Under the pieces are notes generated by a model. That model did no database searches. It saw nothing but the letters and a program-made list of their open reading frames with translations, and was not told where the DNA came from. The position numbers and the translations under genes are program-made. Below, in pieces: positions 11,233 to 23,700 of a stretch of 64,000 nucleotides of DNA. The stretch's first letter is position 1, and every line of letters starts with the position of its first letter. The DNA is from Raphanus sativus (Eukaryota > Streptophyta > Magnoliopsida > Brassicales > Brassicaceae), in NCBI RefSeq assembly GCF_000801105.2, contig NC_079512.1, positions 1,674,263 to 1,738,262 on the forward strand, in the 5' to 3' direction.

Positions 11233-11413
11233 TATCAGATATAGTACACGTGCTCACGTGATGTGTATGTTAGCAAGTTAGTTAGAGTGTAAGTTAGCTA
11301 ACTACACCTTGTATATAAACAGAAATATCTTGTACAGTTAAAGTTAATGAGAAGATTTATCATTCATAACAAACTCTCGTCTCTCTCGTTTCTCTCTTCT
11401 CAAATCCTTGTTA
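11233..11413 (+). repeat. 3' LTR of the Copia element
   Basis: 181 bp with no difference from the 5' LTR seen by eye. It is followed at 11414-11418 by the CGTAA target duplication. Confidence 0.93.
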
Positions 11414-11418
11414 CGTAA

Positions 11419-11773
11419 AATGATTAGAAGATTGAAGCACAATTAAAAGTCAACAATCAACCCAGTCTCTGATTTCTTGTGGTTTGAGTTAATGACAGTA
11501 CGTATGGGTCGATGAATCAGAATTAGAAAAATTAAATTAAATGTTCTCAATACAATGGGCGGGCCAATAAGCGAGAATTCCTTCCATTGGGCCCATTAGA
11601 AGCCCAAATGAACTATCCATTTACTAAAATATACGTGATGTGGTCTAACATTGCATTTGATAATAAGCTGGTTCCTCTTGTGTTCTAAGGAGGCTGTACC
11701 ATCTCATGGTGATAAAAGTTGTGGATCCTGATTTCACATTTCAAAAAAGAAGAAGATGATATTGTGCTTTGGT
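11419..11773. other. Intergenic DNA with a cluster of site-II (GGCCCA/GCCCAA) motifs
   Basis: This is the 3' flank of the giant HSP20-like gene. Around 11555-11610 it holds GGGCGGGCC, TTGGGCCCATT and AGCCCAAAT within about 55 bp. This density is typical of TCP-type housekeeping promoters, yet no gene follows on either strand. It may be the orphan promoter of a lost gene. No coding sequence was seen. Confidence 0.4.
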
Positions 11774-14700
11774 TTAAAACTTGTAACATTTTGTTTTTCT
11801 CTTGGAACGAATGATACTAATAACTATGACTATAAGTGACATAAACAATGTTGATCCTCCGACTAACCTAAATCCTAGTTTGATTCTTCTTATTTTTCTA
11901 AGTTCATCATTATCTTTATCTGAATCCATCTCTTGAATCACTTCAGCTTCCCAATCTTCTTCTGAGTCTTCAACTTCAACTTCTAACTCCTCTTCCTCAT
12001 CTTCACTTGTTTCACTCTCCACTGGTTGGATCTTGTCTCTTTCCTCATCTCTTCTTGGTTCACTTGATCCTTCTTTGTCTATCTCTTGAATCTTTTTTGC
12101 GCTACCATCTTCACGTTCAGTTTCTCTGTTCTCTTTTTCTTTAAGTATCTCTTCTTCACCTGTTTCTTTTTCTTTGAGCTGATGAGTCTTGCTTGATTCT
12201 TTTTTCTTGATTTTGGTTTCTTCATCTTGAAGGTTATCTGTTGATCTTTCTTGCACTAGTTCACTCCCCTTGTCTTCTTTCCTCAGTCTTTCAGGTTCTT
12301 TTGATTCAGAGTCTTCAGTCTTTTCTTCTTTTTCTTGATTGTTCATTTTATCTTCCACCAAATCAGTGATATTATCTTGGTAATCATGTCTCTCAACCAT
12401 TTTAGTTGATTCTCGTTCTTTAATCTCCTCCATCCTTCTTGTGCTGCCTGCTTCTGCAGTTTCTTTATCTTCCTTACCATCCTCTTCATTTCTGAAATAG
12501 TTTGGTCCCATGTTCTTCTTGTCTTGTTCCTCATAGTTTCTCTTTTGTTCATGAGAATCTTGTTTTTCATTTTCTAGAGTCTTTCTTGAGCTGTCATCTT
12601 TACTCTTTGTCTCTTGATTCCTTTTATCCTTTGCTTTACCACTTTTGTCCTTTTCCACAACTAACTGCTTCTTGTCTTGTTCACTGTGTCTCAAAACCAT
12701 CTCTAATTGTTCTTCTCTAAAGCCATCATCTTTTATTGTTGTCTCTGCACCTGCTCTGTTTCCTCTGTTTTCTTCTTTATCATTGCTTGTTTCTTCCCCA
12801 TGTCTTTCTAGTTTATCTAACTGTTCTTCTTCATGTTCTTGATTCTTCCTTGAGCTATCCCATTCATCTCCTGCCACTGCTGTACCAACAATCTTCTCTT
12901 CCCTTTCTTTCTTCCTCTGGTCACTTGTTTCTATCTCCACCACATCTTGATGATCTTCCTTTTCCTTTTGCCCTCTCAACATTTCTGTCTCATCCTTCTC
13001 TGAGATATCATCATTAGCTTTTGACTCCACCTGCGGCATTCTCTTCATTTTCTTGTTCTGATCTTCTTCGTCCTCCTCCTCGGCCATTAGCTCTTGGATG
13101 TTTTCTTGTTCTGTCTGATCTGAATGTTGAGACTGTCTTGAATCTTCCATAGACTTTGTCTTTAGCATTTCCTTATATCCTCCAGCTTCATTTAGTTCTT
13201 CTTCTTCCACTGATTCATTTTCTTGGAGCTCACTTAGTTTCATGTGTTTCTCTAAACCATCTGATTCTTCTTCCTTATTCTTCTGAACATTTCTTGAGCT
13301 AACATCCTCAGAGTTTCGCTTCATCTCTTCATCTTCTCTGTCCTCCACTCTCTCATATTTTGTTCCTTTGACAACCGGTTCTGGAATCTTGTCATGCTCT
13401 TCATTTTCTAAAAGCTCATATAGTTCTTGTCTTTTAGTTTCTTGGTCCTTCATTCTGATGCCAATCTTATCTTGCATCTCCACTTCTGCAACTTTCTCAC
13501 TTCCTTCTATACCATTTTCTTCTTTAATCTTAGCTTGCATCTCCCCTCCTGCCTCTGATTTTCCCTCATTTTCTTGTTTTTCTGCATCCATAAGTTGTTG
13601 CATGTTTTCTTGTCCCACTGGTTTTGTCTTTGATGACTCCTTTTCTATAAACTCTCCACCTTTTATAAGGCTATCCTCTTCAGTCTCTTCCAGCTTAGCT
13701 CCATCATTACTCGCTTCTTTCCTCACTGGTTCTTGATCTTTCTTTTCATCTGATTCTTGCACTTTTGTCTCTCCAACCTTTCTCACAATACCATCGTCAC
13801 TTCTTGTCTCATCATTCTTCTCTTGTTTGACTTTTTGTCCTCTTCTTGATTCTTCATTCTCTGTTTTTACTTCAGGTTCTTGTTCCTCGTGTTCTTTTAG
13901 TTCTTCTCCTCCAGTGGTGTGCAATTTTCTTGTACTATCTTTCTCATTGTTTGCCACTACAGCTGCAGCTTCCCCAACCCTATCATCTTCTTGATCCCAT
14001 GTTTTGTCTTCCACAATATCTTGGACTATGTCTAGTTCCTCTGATTCTTCTTTTTCATCTTCTTCACCTAAATCCACTTTGCTAGTCTCTTGGCTTCTTA
14101 AGATATCATCCTCATCTTGTTTCTTGAGTTCTTCCTCATGTCTCTTATGTCTACTCAACTCTGGATCTTCACCTTCTTGAACCTTCCTCAAGCTACCATC
14201 TTCAGTTTTTGTCTTTCCCTCCACAGTCTCATTCTCCTCTGCTGATCTAGGCTTTCCTTTTTCTTCTGTTTCTTGCATCTTGTCTTGTCCCAAAGATCTC
14301 TGCAACTCATCAAACTCCTGTTCTGAGCTATCTTCCTCAGCTTTCACTCCTGCCTTGGGAATAAACTTTTCTTCTTTATGGTCATTGTATCCTTCTCCAC
14401 CGGTGTGTCTGAGATCAAGTGCTTCCTCTTTAACTAAATCTTTCATCATTCCTCGGTCCTCTTGCTTCCAATCGTTATGTGCTTCTTCCACTCCAGGATC
14501 ATTTCTTGGTTCCTTGTGTTCTTCATGTTCTTTTATAGTTTGCAATATAATTGAACTATCTTCATCATGATTTGCCTCTACAGTTGCAGCTACCATTGCC
14601 ACTTCATTTTCTTGATCCTTTGTTTCTTCTTCCACTAAGTCTTGGACTATTTGAATCTCTGGTTCATGTGATTCTTTTTTTTCACTTTCTTGAATCATTT

Positions 14701-17700
14701 TCATAGGATCATCTAAGGAATCTTCTTCTTCTTTTTGGTTCTCCTCTACCTCTTTGCTGGTCTCATCCTCAACTTTTGTCTCTGTCTCTGCAACTTTCTC
14801 ATATCTTTCTTCTTCTTCTTTCGCTCCTGTGTGTTTATTTTTGGGCCCAGTTGCTTCTTGTTCAACTAAATCCAGTTTCTCAGTTTCTTGGCTTCTTAAG
14901 ACATCATCACCATCTTGTGTCTTGACCTTTTCTCTATAATCACTTGTTTCCATTTCCACTACTTCCTGGATCTTGTCTTCATCTCGTCTCTTATAAGGTT
15001 TACTAGATTCTGATTCTTTTCTATCTTGAAATTCTCTTAAGCTACCATATTCAGCTTTTGTCCTCCTCTCCACAATCTCTTTCTCCTCCATTGGTCTGGT
15101 TTTTTCTTTTTCCTCTGTTTCTTGCATCTTGTCTTGTACCAAAGATCTCTGCAATTCATCAGACTTCTGGTTTTCAATCTTTTGAATCTTTATTGAATTG
15201 TCTTCCTCAGCTTTCATTTGTGCTTTGGTAATAACCTTTTCTTCATTTTGTTCTTTATGGTCACTATGGCCTGCTTTAGCAGTTGCTTCCTCTCTAATTA
15301 AACTTGGCTTGCCAAGCTCTTTGCTTCTTGTAGTATCATTCCCATCTTGTTTCTTGAGTTCTTCTTTGTTATCACTTGTTCCCCTCTCCACAGATTCTTG
15401 GACCTTGTCTTCTTCTTCTTGTGGCTTGTAAGGTTTACTTAGTTTTTGTTCTGAATCATCCTGAGATTTTCTCAAACTACCATCTCTGGTTCCTGTCCTC
15501 CTCTCCACAATCTCCGTCTCCGCTACTGCTCTAGTTTTCTCTTTTTCCTCTTTAGGATCAGTTGCTTCCTCTTTACTCTTCTCCCACGTCTCATGTGTCC
15601 AATCTTCATATGATTTTCTTTCTTCATTCTCATGAAACTTGTCTGAACTGTCATCTTCCATTTTCCCTTCTAGCTCAGCCATTTTCTCCACTGATTGAGG
15701 AACATCATCACCATCTTGTTCGTTGACTTTCTCGCTGTGATCATGTGTTCCCATGTCCAAAGATCTCTGTAATTCATCAGGCTTCTGTTTTTCAATCTCT
15801 TGAATCTTTTCGTCTTCCTTAGATTTCAGTTCTGTCTTGGCAATTAACTTTTCTTCCTGTTGTTCCTCTTTATGGTCACTATGGCATGCTTCGTTATCCC
15901 CATCCTGTTTCTTGACTTCTTCTCTGTAATCACTTGTTCCCCTTTCCACAGCTTCCTGGACCTTGTCTTCTTCTTGTGGCTTGTAAGGTTTACTCAGTTC
16001 TGGTTCTGCATCATCCTGAGCTTTTCTGAAACTACCATCTCTAGTTATTGTCCTCCTTTCCACAATATCTTTCTCCTCCACTGCTCTAGTTTTCTCTTTT
16101 CCTTCTGATTCTTTAGGATCAGTTGCTTCCTCTGAACTGTCATCTTCTCTTTTCCCTTCTAGCTCAGCCATGTTCTCCACTTTTTCTTCTTTCACTGATG
16201 GAGGAACATCATCACCATCTTGTTTCTTGACTTTCTCTCTGTGATCATGTGTTCCCATGTCCACTGGTTCATGGATCTTGTCTTCTCCTTGTGGAATATT
16301 TGTTTGCTCACCGTGTCTCCCAAGTTCATCAAAATTTGGTTCTCCATGCTTTTGGATTCTTGAAATATCAATCTCATCTTGTTTCTTGATTTTTTCTTTG
16401 TAACCACTTTTCCCCACTTCCACTGGTTCCTGGATCTTGTCTTCTTCTTGTCTCTTATAAGACTTAAACATTTCTGTATCTTCATCATCTTGGATTTCTC
16501 TCAAGCTAACATCTTCAGTTTCTGTCCTCCTCTCCATAATCTCTTTCTCTTCCACTGCTCTACTTATCTCATTTTCCTCTGTTTCTTGCTTCTTGTCTTG
16601 CACTACAGATCCCTTTAAACCATCAGATTCCTCTTTTTCTATCTCCCGAACCTTTTTTGAGGTATGTTCCTCAGTTTCATTATGTCCAGCTTCCACCAGG
16701 TCTTGTTTGGATCGTTTCTCATGGCTCTCTTTATCAGGTCGTTGGTCCTTAATCTCTTGAGCAGTTGGGGAGCTTTCCTTCTCTGTTATTCTCATATACT
16801 CTACAGCTTTCTCCTTCTTCTCTTCCTCTCTCTCTTGACCACTTGGTTCATGCAACTTCTGTTCTTCACTACGGTGTATTTCACTTAAGCCATCACACTC
16901 ATCTTCTTTCTCTGCCTCTGCTGCTTTTTTTTCTATCACTTCTTTAATCTTGCTACCATGCTTCCTTTCCGCTTCAGACAAATCCTGTTCTTTCATACCT
17001 TGAACCTTTCTTACGACATCATCAGTTTTGGTCTCTGATTCTTCTTCTTTGCAATTATTGATGTTCTCATCCACCAGTTCTTGAGTCTTCTCTCCAGCTT
17101 CTTGCTCCATTTGACTGTTCAGATTTACTAATTCTTGTTCTGTAGTACCTGTCCTTCTTTTTGGTGTATCAGCTACGTCCTCCTTCTCTTTTTCCTGGAG
17201 TTCTCCTTTAACATATTTTTCAGATACATCTGAGTCTGTTCTTTCAATCCCTTGAGCTTCTCTGAATCTTTTGTCTACCTCTCTTATTCTCTTCTCCCTC
17301 TCTTCTACGTCTCCTTGACCACTTGTTTCTCCTCCTATAAGTTTCTGGACTTGATTTCCACGTTCATCTTCTTCATGTGATTGCTTCTCATCAATCTCTT
17401 GAACTTTTCTTGACTCATCATTCTCAGATTTTCCCTCTGCAAATATTTTCTTGCCGCCATCACTTACCTTTTCTTCCAGTGCTAATTCTTGAATCTTTTC
17501 TTTTTCTTTTTCTTGTCCCTTCATTGCACCAATTTCTCCAGCGTTTCTTGACATATCATCATCACCTAACTCTGTTTTCTTCTCTGCAGTTTCTTCTTCC
17601 TCCTCTACTTTTCTTGAACCGTTCATCTTCTCTTCAGCTAGCTCTTGGATTGTGTCTTCTTCTTCAAGTATTTTTGGTCTATAAGACTCTTGATCCTTTG

Positions 17701-20700
17701 TCTCTGTCTCTGCAAATACTTTGTCCTCACATGTCTCTAACGTACTCACATCTGGTCTTTCAGTCTCTTGAACTGGTTTCTCTTCCACCAATTCGTTGGT
17801 CTTTTCTTGTTTGCTGTGACGATTTGGTCCCTGAAAATTTTCTTCTTGGAGCCTTTTTAAGCCAGTGTCTTCACTTTGTCTTCTCACCTTATCATTTTCC
17901 TCTTTCTTCTTCTTCTTCTCAACCAGTTCGTGTATCCTGTCTTCCTCAACTGCTTTTACTGCATCAGATTCAAACTCCTCAGCATTTTTCTCAGTTTCTG
18001 CAATGTTTGGTGTGAACCCTTTTCCCATTTCAGGATTAACCTCTTCTTTGGCATCTGAATCTCTTTGTCCAGTATCTCCATCTCTTCTTGAAATATGATG
18101 ATCATAATCACCAAATAGTTTTGGTGGTCTATACGACTCTTGCTTCATTGTTTCAGTATCTGTTTCTGCCGCTGGAGTCTTCTCTTTGATCTTTTCTTTC
18201 TTGTCATGTCGCTTTTGTGCCTGAAACTGTTCTTCTTTGGTCTCTTGAAGATTTTTACTAAAGTTACTGTCTTCATTTTGTATTCTCACCTTAGCATTGT
18301 CCTCTTCCTCTTCTTCTTTCTTCTCCACTAGTTCATGTATCTCATCTGTTTCTAACTTAACAGATTCAAACTCCTCAGGCTTTGTTTCAGTTTCTGCAGT
18401 GTTTGGTGTAACACTTATCTTCTTCTCCTCCTTTCCTTCATTACCTGTTTCCTGAACTGGAGTTGGAATATTTGTCTCTGTCTCTGCAGTTTTCTCTTGT
18501 CGCTTTTGTCTCTTTGAATGTTGCTTTTCATTCTCTTGAAGCTTTATTAAGCTTCTTCTGTCTTCGTCCTGCCTTCTCACCTTAACATTTTCTTCTTTCT
18601 TCTCAACCAGTTCATGTGTATCATCATCATTCTCATTTACCTCACCTGGTTCCACTTTATGAGATTCAAACTCATCAGCTCCTGTCTCAGTTTCTGCAAT
18701 GTTTAGTGTGAATCCTTTGCCCATTTCCGCATCAAATCCTTCGTTGGAATCTGAATCGCTTTCTTCAGTATCTCCAATTCTTCTTGAACTTTGATCATGA
18801 TCATCATTGATCTTTTTCCCTACCTTCACCATTTTCTCTTTGTACTCTTCTGGCTGCTTCTTTGTTTCCTCTTGGATAAGTTTTTGGATCTTTTGTTTTC
18901 CCTCACATATCTCCTGAATTGGTTTCAAAGTATCATCCCTTATACTCGCTTCTGCCTGTGGAGTTTTCTCTTTCACGAATTCCTCAATCTTTTTGTGCTC
19001 GCTGTGTTGCTTTTGTCCCTGAGATTGCTGTTCTCCAAACTCCTGAGGCTTTACTAAGCTAATGTCTTCACTTTCTGTTCCAGCCTTGGCATCAGTTTCT
19101 GCAATGTTTGGTGTGAACCCTTTTCCCATTTGAGGATCAACCTCTTCTTTGGCATCTGAATCTATTTTTCCAGTAGTATCTCCAACTCTTCTTGAAACAT
19201 GAAGATCATCATCACCAAATACTTTTGGTCTATGTGACTCTTGCTCTATTGTTTCCTCTGGTTCTTCAATCTCTGGAGTTTTCTCTTCCACTAACTCCTT
19301 GATCTTGTCTTGTTGTTCTTGTTTAGTCTCTTGAAGCTTTTTACTTAAGTTACTGTCTTCACTTTGTCCTCTCATCTTAGCATTGTCCTCTTCCTCTTCT
19401 TCTTTCTTCTCAACCTTTTCATGTATCTCATCTGATTCTAACTTATCAGATTCAAGCTCCTCAGGTTTTCTTTCGGTTTCTGCAGTGTTTGGTGCAAATC
19501 CTTTGCCATTTTCAGCATCAAACTCTTCTTTGGGATACCCATTTTTTATTTCCATTGCAACACTTTTATTCTTCTCCTCGTTTCCTTCATTACCTGTTTC
19601 CTGAACTGGTGTTGGAATATTATTTGTCTCTGTCTCTGCAGTTTTCTCTTGTCGCTTTTGTCTCTTTGAATGTTGTTTTTCATTCTCTTGAAGTTCTATT
19701 GAGCTTCTTCTGTCTTCTCTCTGTCTTCTCACCTTAGCATTTTTTTCTTCCTCTTCTTTCTTCTCAACCACTTCATGTATATCATCATTCTCATCTGGTT
19801 CCAATTTTTGAGATCCAAACTCCTCAGATTTTGTCTCAGTTTCTGCAATGTGTAGTGTGAATCCTTTGTCCATTTCCGCATCAACATCTTCTTTGGAATC
19901 TAAATCTCTTCCTTCAGTATCTCCAACTCTTCTTAAAATTTGATAATCATCATCACCAAATTCTGTTTTCTTCTCTGCAGTTTCTTCTTCCCTGAGTATT
20001 TTTGGTCTATATGACTCTTGTGTTTCTTCAATTTCTTTCTCTTCATTGCTTGACTTTCTTTTCACCAATTCTTCGGTCTTGCTTTCTTTCTCACATATTT
20101 CTGATTCATCCAAGTCTTGTTGCCTAATATTCTCTTGAACTTTTCTTGAGCCAGCATCATCATTCTTTTCTCCCGCCTCTTTGTGCTCCTCTGGCTGCTT
20201 CTTTGTTTCCTCTTGGAAAAGTTTTTGGACATTTTCTTTTCCTTCACATCTCTCTTGAACTGGTTTCAAAGTATCATTTTCTATATTTGTCTCTGCCTCT
20301 GAAGTTTTCTCTTCCACCAGTTCCTCAATCTTTTCTTGTTTTTTGTATTGCTTTTGTCCTTCAGATTGTTGTTCTCCAACTTCCTTAGGCTTTATGAAGC
20401 TAATGTCTTCACTTTGTTTTCCAACCTTAGTGTTCTTATCCTCTTCATCCGCTTTCTTCTCAGCCTGTTCATGTATCTTGTCTAACTCATCTGCTTTTAG
20501 TTGATCATATTCAAACTCTTCAGGTTTTGTCTCAGTTTCTGGAATGTCTGGTACGCCCATTTTCCCATCAACCTCTTCTTTGGCATCCCTATTTCTTACC
20601 TCCAAACTTGCACTTTTCTTCTTCTCCTCCTTTGCTTCTTTTTCTGTATCATCTGTTTCTCCTGATGTACCCACCTCTGTTTCAATCTCTTGAACTGGTT

Positions 20701-23700
20701 CTGGAACATCATTAGCTACATTTGTCTCTGTCTCTATAGCTTCCTCTTCCACCAGTTCTTTGATTTTGTCTTGTCGCTTTCTTCCCTTAAAATATTGTTC
20801 TTCATTCTCTTGAAGCTTTATTAAGCTTCTTCTGTCTTCACTTTGTGCTCTCACATTAGCATCTTCCTCTTCTTTCTTCTCTACTGGTTTTTGTGTCTTC
20901 CCAACCTCATCTGCACCTTGTTTTTCAGATTCAATATCTTCAGGTTTTATCTCAGTTTCTGCTATGCTTGGTGCAAATCCTTTGCCCATTTCCACATCAA
21001 CCTCTTCTTTGGCATCTGAATCTCTAGATTTTCTTGAGATATCATCCTCATCACCAAGTAGATCTGTTTTCTTCTCTGGAAGTTCTTCTTCCTCCTTGAG
21101 TTTTTCATTTTTCGAAAAATGCGGCTTCTCTTCAACTAGTTCTGGAAACTTTTCTTCTTCTTCTTCTTCTTCTTCTTCTTCTTCTTCTTCTTCTTCTTTT
21201 GGTCTATAAGACTCGTGCTCCTTTGTTACTGTTTCTTCAATTTCTTTCCCCTCTTTCTCTTCATCATTTGTTTTGCTTTTCACCAACTCTTGGGTCTTGC
21301 TTTCTTTGTCACATTCATCCAACTCTTGTTGTCTGATAGTCTCTTGTGGTTTTCTTGACTCAGCATCATTCTTTTCCTCCTGAACTGGTTTGGGAGTATC
21401 ATTCTCTACAGCTGTCTCTGCCTCTGGAGTTTTCTCTTCCACCAGTTCCTTGATGTTTTCTTGTCTCTTTTGTCCCTGAGATTGTTGTTCTCCAACTTCC
21501 TGAGGCTTTATTGAGCCAATGTCTTCACTTTGTGTTCCAACCTCAGCATTATTCTCATCTTCATCCTCTTTCTTCTCAACCAGTTTGTGTATCTTGTCAA
21601 CCTCATCTGCTTCTAGTTTATCAGACTCAAACTCCTCAGGTTTTGTCTCAGTTTCTACAATGTTTGCTACGCTTTTCTTCTCTCTTCCTTGTTTTCTTTC
21701 ATCGCCTGTTTCCCCTAGCTCTGGTACAATCTCTTGAACTGGTTTGGAAGTATCATTTTCTATATTTGTCTCTGTCTCTGGAGCTTTCTCTTCCACCAAC
21801 TTTTTGATATTTTCTTGTTTCTCTTGTCCCTTGGAATGTTTCTCTTCTTTCTTTCCTACCAATTCATGTTTCTTGTCTACCTTATCTGCTTCTTGTTTTT
21901 CAGATTCAAACTCCTCAGCTTTTGTCTCAGTTTCTGCAAGTACTGGTGTTCTCTCAATGTTTGGTGTGAATCCTTCGCCCATCTCAGCATCACCGTCTTC
22001 TTTAGGATCCTTTCTTGTTATCTCCACTTTTACAATTTTTCTCTTCTCATGATCACTTGTCTCCCCTTCCACCATTTCTTGAATATTGCTTAATTCATTG
22101 CGTCTCTCTGGTTCTTCAATCCTTTTAGCCTTTCTCAAGCCATCATCATCAGCCTTTGCTCTACTTTTTCTTGTCCCATCTAACTGCTCACAAGGTTCTT
22201 GTTTTTCAGTATCTTCAAATGCTCCAGATACAGTGTCACCGCTTTTACCCACCTCTGGTTCAGTCTCTGGCACTGGTTTCAGAACATCATTCACTATATT
22301 TTTCTCTGCCTCTGTAACTTTCTCTTCCACCAATTCTTTGATATCAGGTTTGTCTTGTCGCTTTGGTACCTTAGAATGTTGTTCTTCATTCTCCTGAAGC
22401 TTTATTAAGCTTCTTCTGTCTTCACTTTCTCTTCTCACCTTAGTATTATCCTCTTCCTCTTCTTTCTTCTCAACCAGTTCATGTTTCTTGTCAGCCTTAT
22501 CTATTTTTGGTTTTATAGAGTCAAGTTCCTTAGCTTTTCTCTCAGTTTCTAAATCATCTTCTGCAACTATTGGTGTTCCCTCAATGTTTGGTGTGAATCC
22601 TTCTCCCATCTCCGCATCAACGTCTTCTTTAGGACCCCCTTCCACCATTTCTTGAATCTTGCTTACTTCATTGCGTCTCTCTGGTTCTTCAATCCTTTGA
22701 GCCTTGCTCAAGCCATCATCATCATGAGCCATTTCTATGCTTTTACTTGTTGCACCATCTATCTGATCATGAGGTTCTTGTTTTTCAATCTCTTCAGATT
22801 CTCTAGATCCAAAATCATCACCTCTAGTACTCTCTTCTTGTGAATCTTTCTGCTCCATCACGTCTTGGTTATTTTCTTGTTCTAAAATGTCTGGAGGCTT
22901 TCTTAAGCTACTGCTGTCCTCACCTACCTCATCAAATTCTTGTTCTTCCATCTCTTCAACTGCTCCCGAGCCAATGTCACCACTTGTAATCTCTTCTGAA
23001 ACTCTCTGTTCCATTACTTTTTCTATTATGTCTGGAAGCTTTTCTAAACCACTGTCCTCATTAGATTCTTGTTCATCAATCTCTTCAAGTGCTCCTGATC
23101 CAGTGTTATCACTCTTAGTCTCTTCTGAAACTTTCTGCTCCATTACTTCCCCTAACGTACCCACCTCTGGTACTTCATTCTCTTGAACTGGTTTCGGAAC
23201 ATCATTCACTATATTTTTGTCTGCCTCTGGAGCTTTCTCTTCCACCAGTTTTTTGATATTTTCATTCTCTTGAATATTTGTTAAGATACTGTCTTCACCT
23301 TTGGCTCTCACATTAGCATCTTCCTCTGCTTTCTTTTCTACTGGTTTATGTATCTTGGATACCTCATCTGCTCCTACTTTTTCAGATTCAGTATCTTCAG
23401 GTTTTGTCTCAGTTTCTGCAATGTTTGGTGCATGATTCTCCATCTTCACAGTCTTCTTCTTCTCTTTTCCTTCATCATTTGTTTTAACTACTGTATCCAT
23501 CTCTGGTGCTTCAGTCTCCTGAACATCATTTTTTATATCTGTCTCTGCATTTGGAGTTTTCTCTTCCACCAACTCTTGGATATTTTCTTGTTTGTCTTGT
23601 CGCTTTCTTCCTTTAGAATGTTGTTCTTCATTCTCCTTGGTATCTTCCTCTTCCTCTTCCTCTTCTTTCTTCTCAACCAATTCATGTTTCTTGTGTACCT

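Larger units (their letters stand above)
6315..11413 (+). mobile_element. Complete Ty1/copia LTR retrotransposon
   Basis: Two 181-bp LTRs (6315-6495 and 11233-11413) are identical by eye. The element is flanked by the perfect 5-bp duplication CGTAA (6310-6314 and 11414-11418). It has a primer-binding site directly after the 5' LTR, one uninterrupted gag-pol frame and a purine-rich tract before the 3' LTR. The LTRs begin TA and end TA (TATCAG...TTGTTA) rather than TG...CA; such TA-TA termini are known for some plant Copia elements. Identical LTRs plus an intact frame indicate a very recent, possibly still competent insertion. It lies about 360 bp downstream of the giant HSP20-like gene. Confidence 0.95.
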
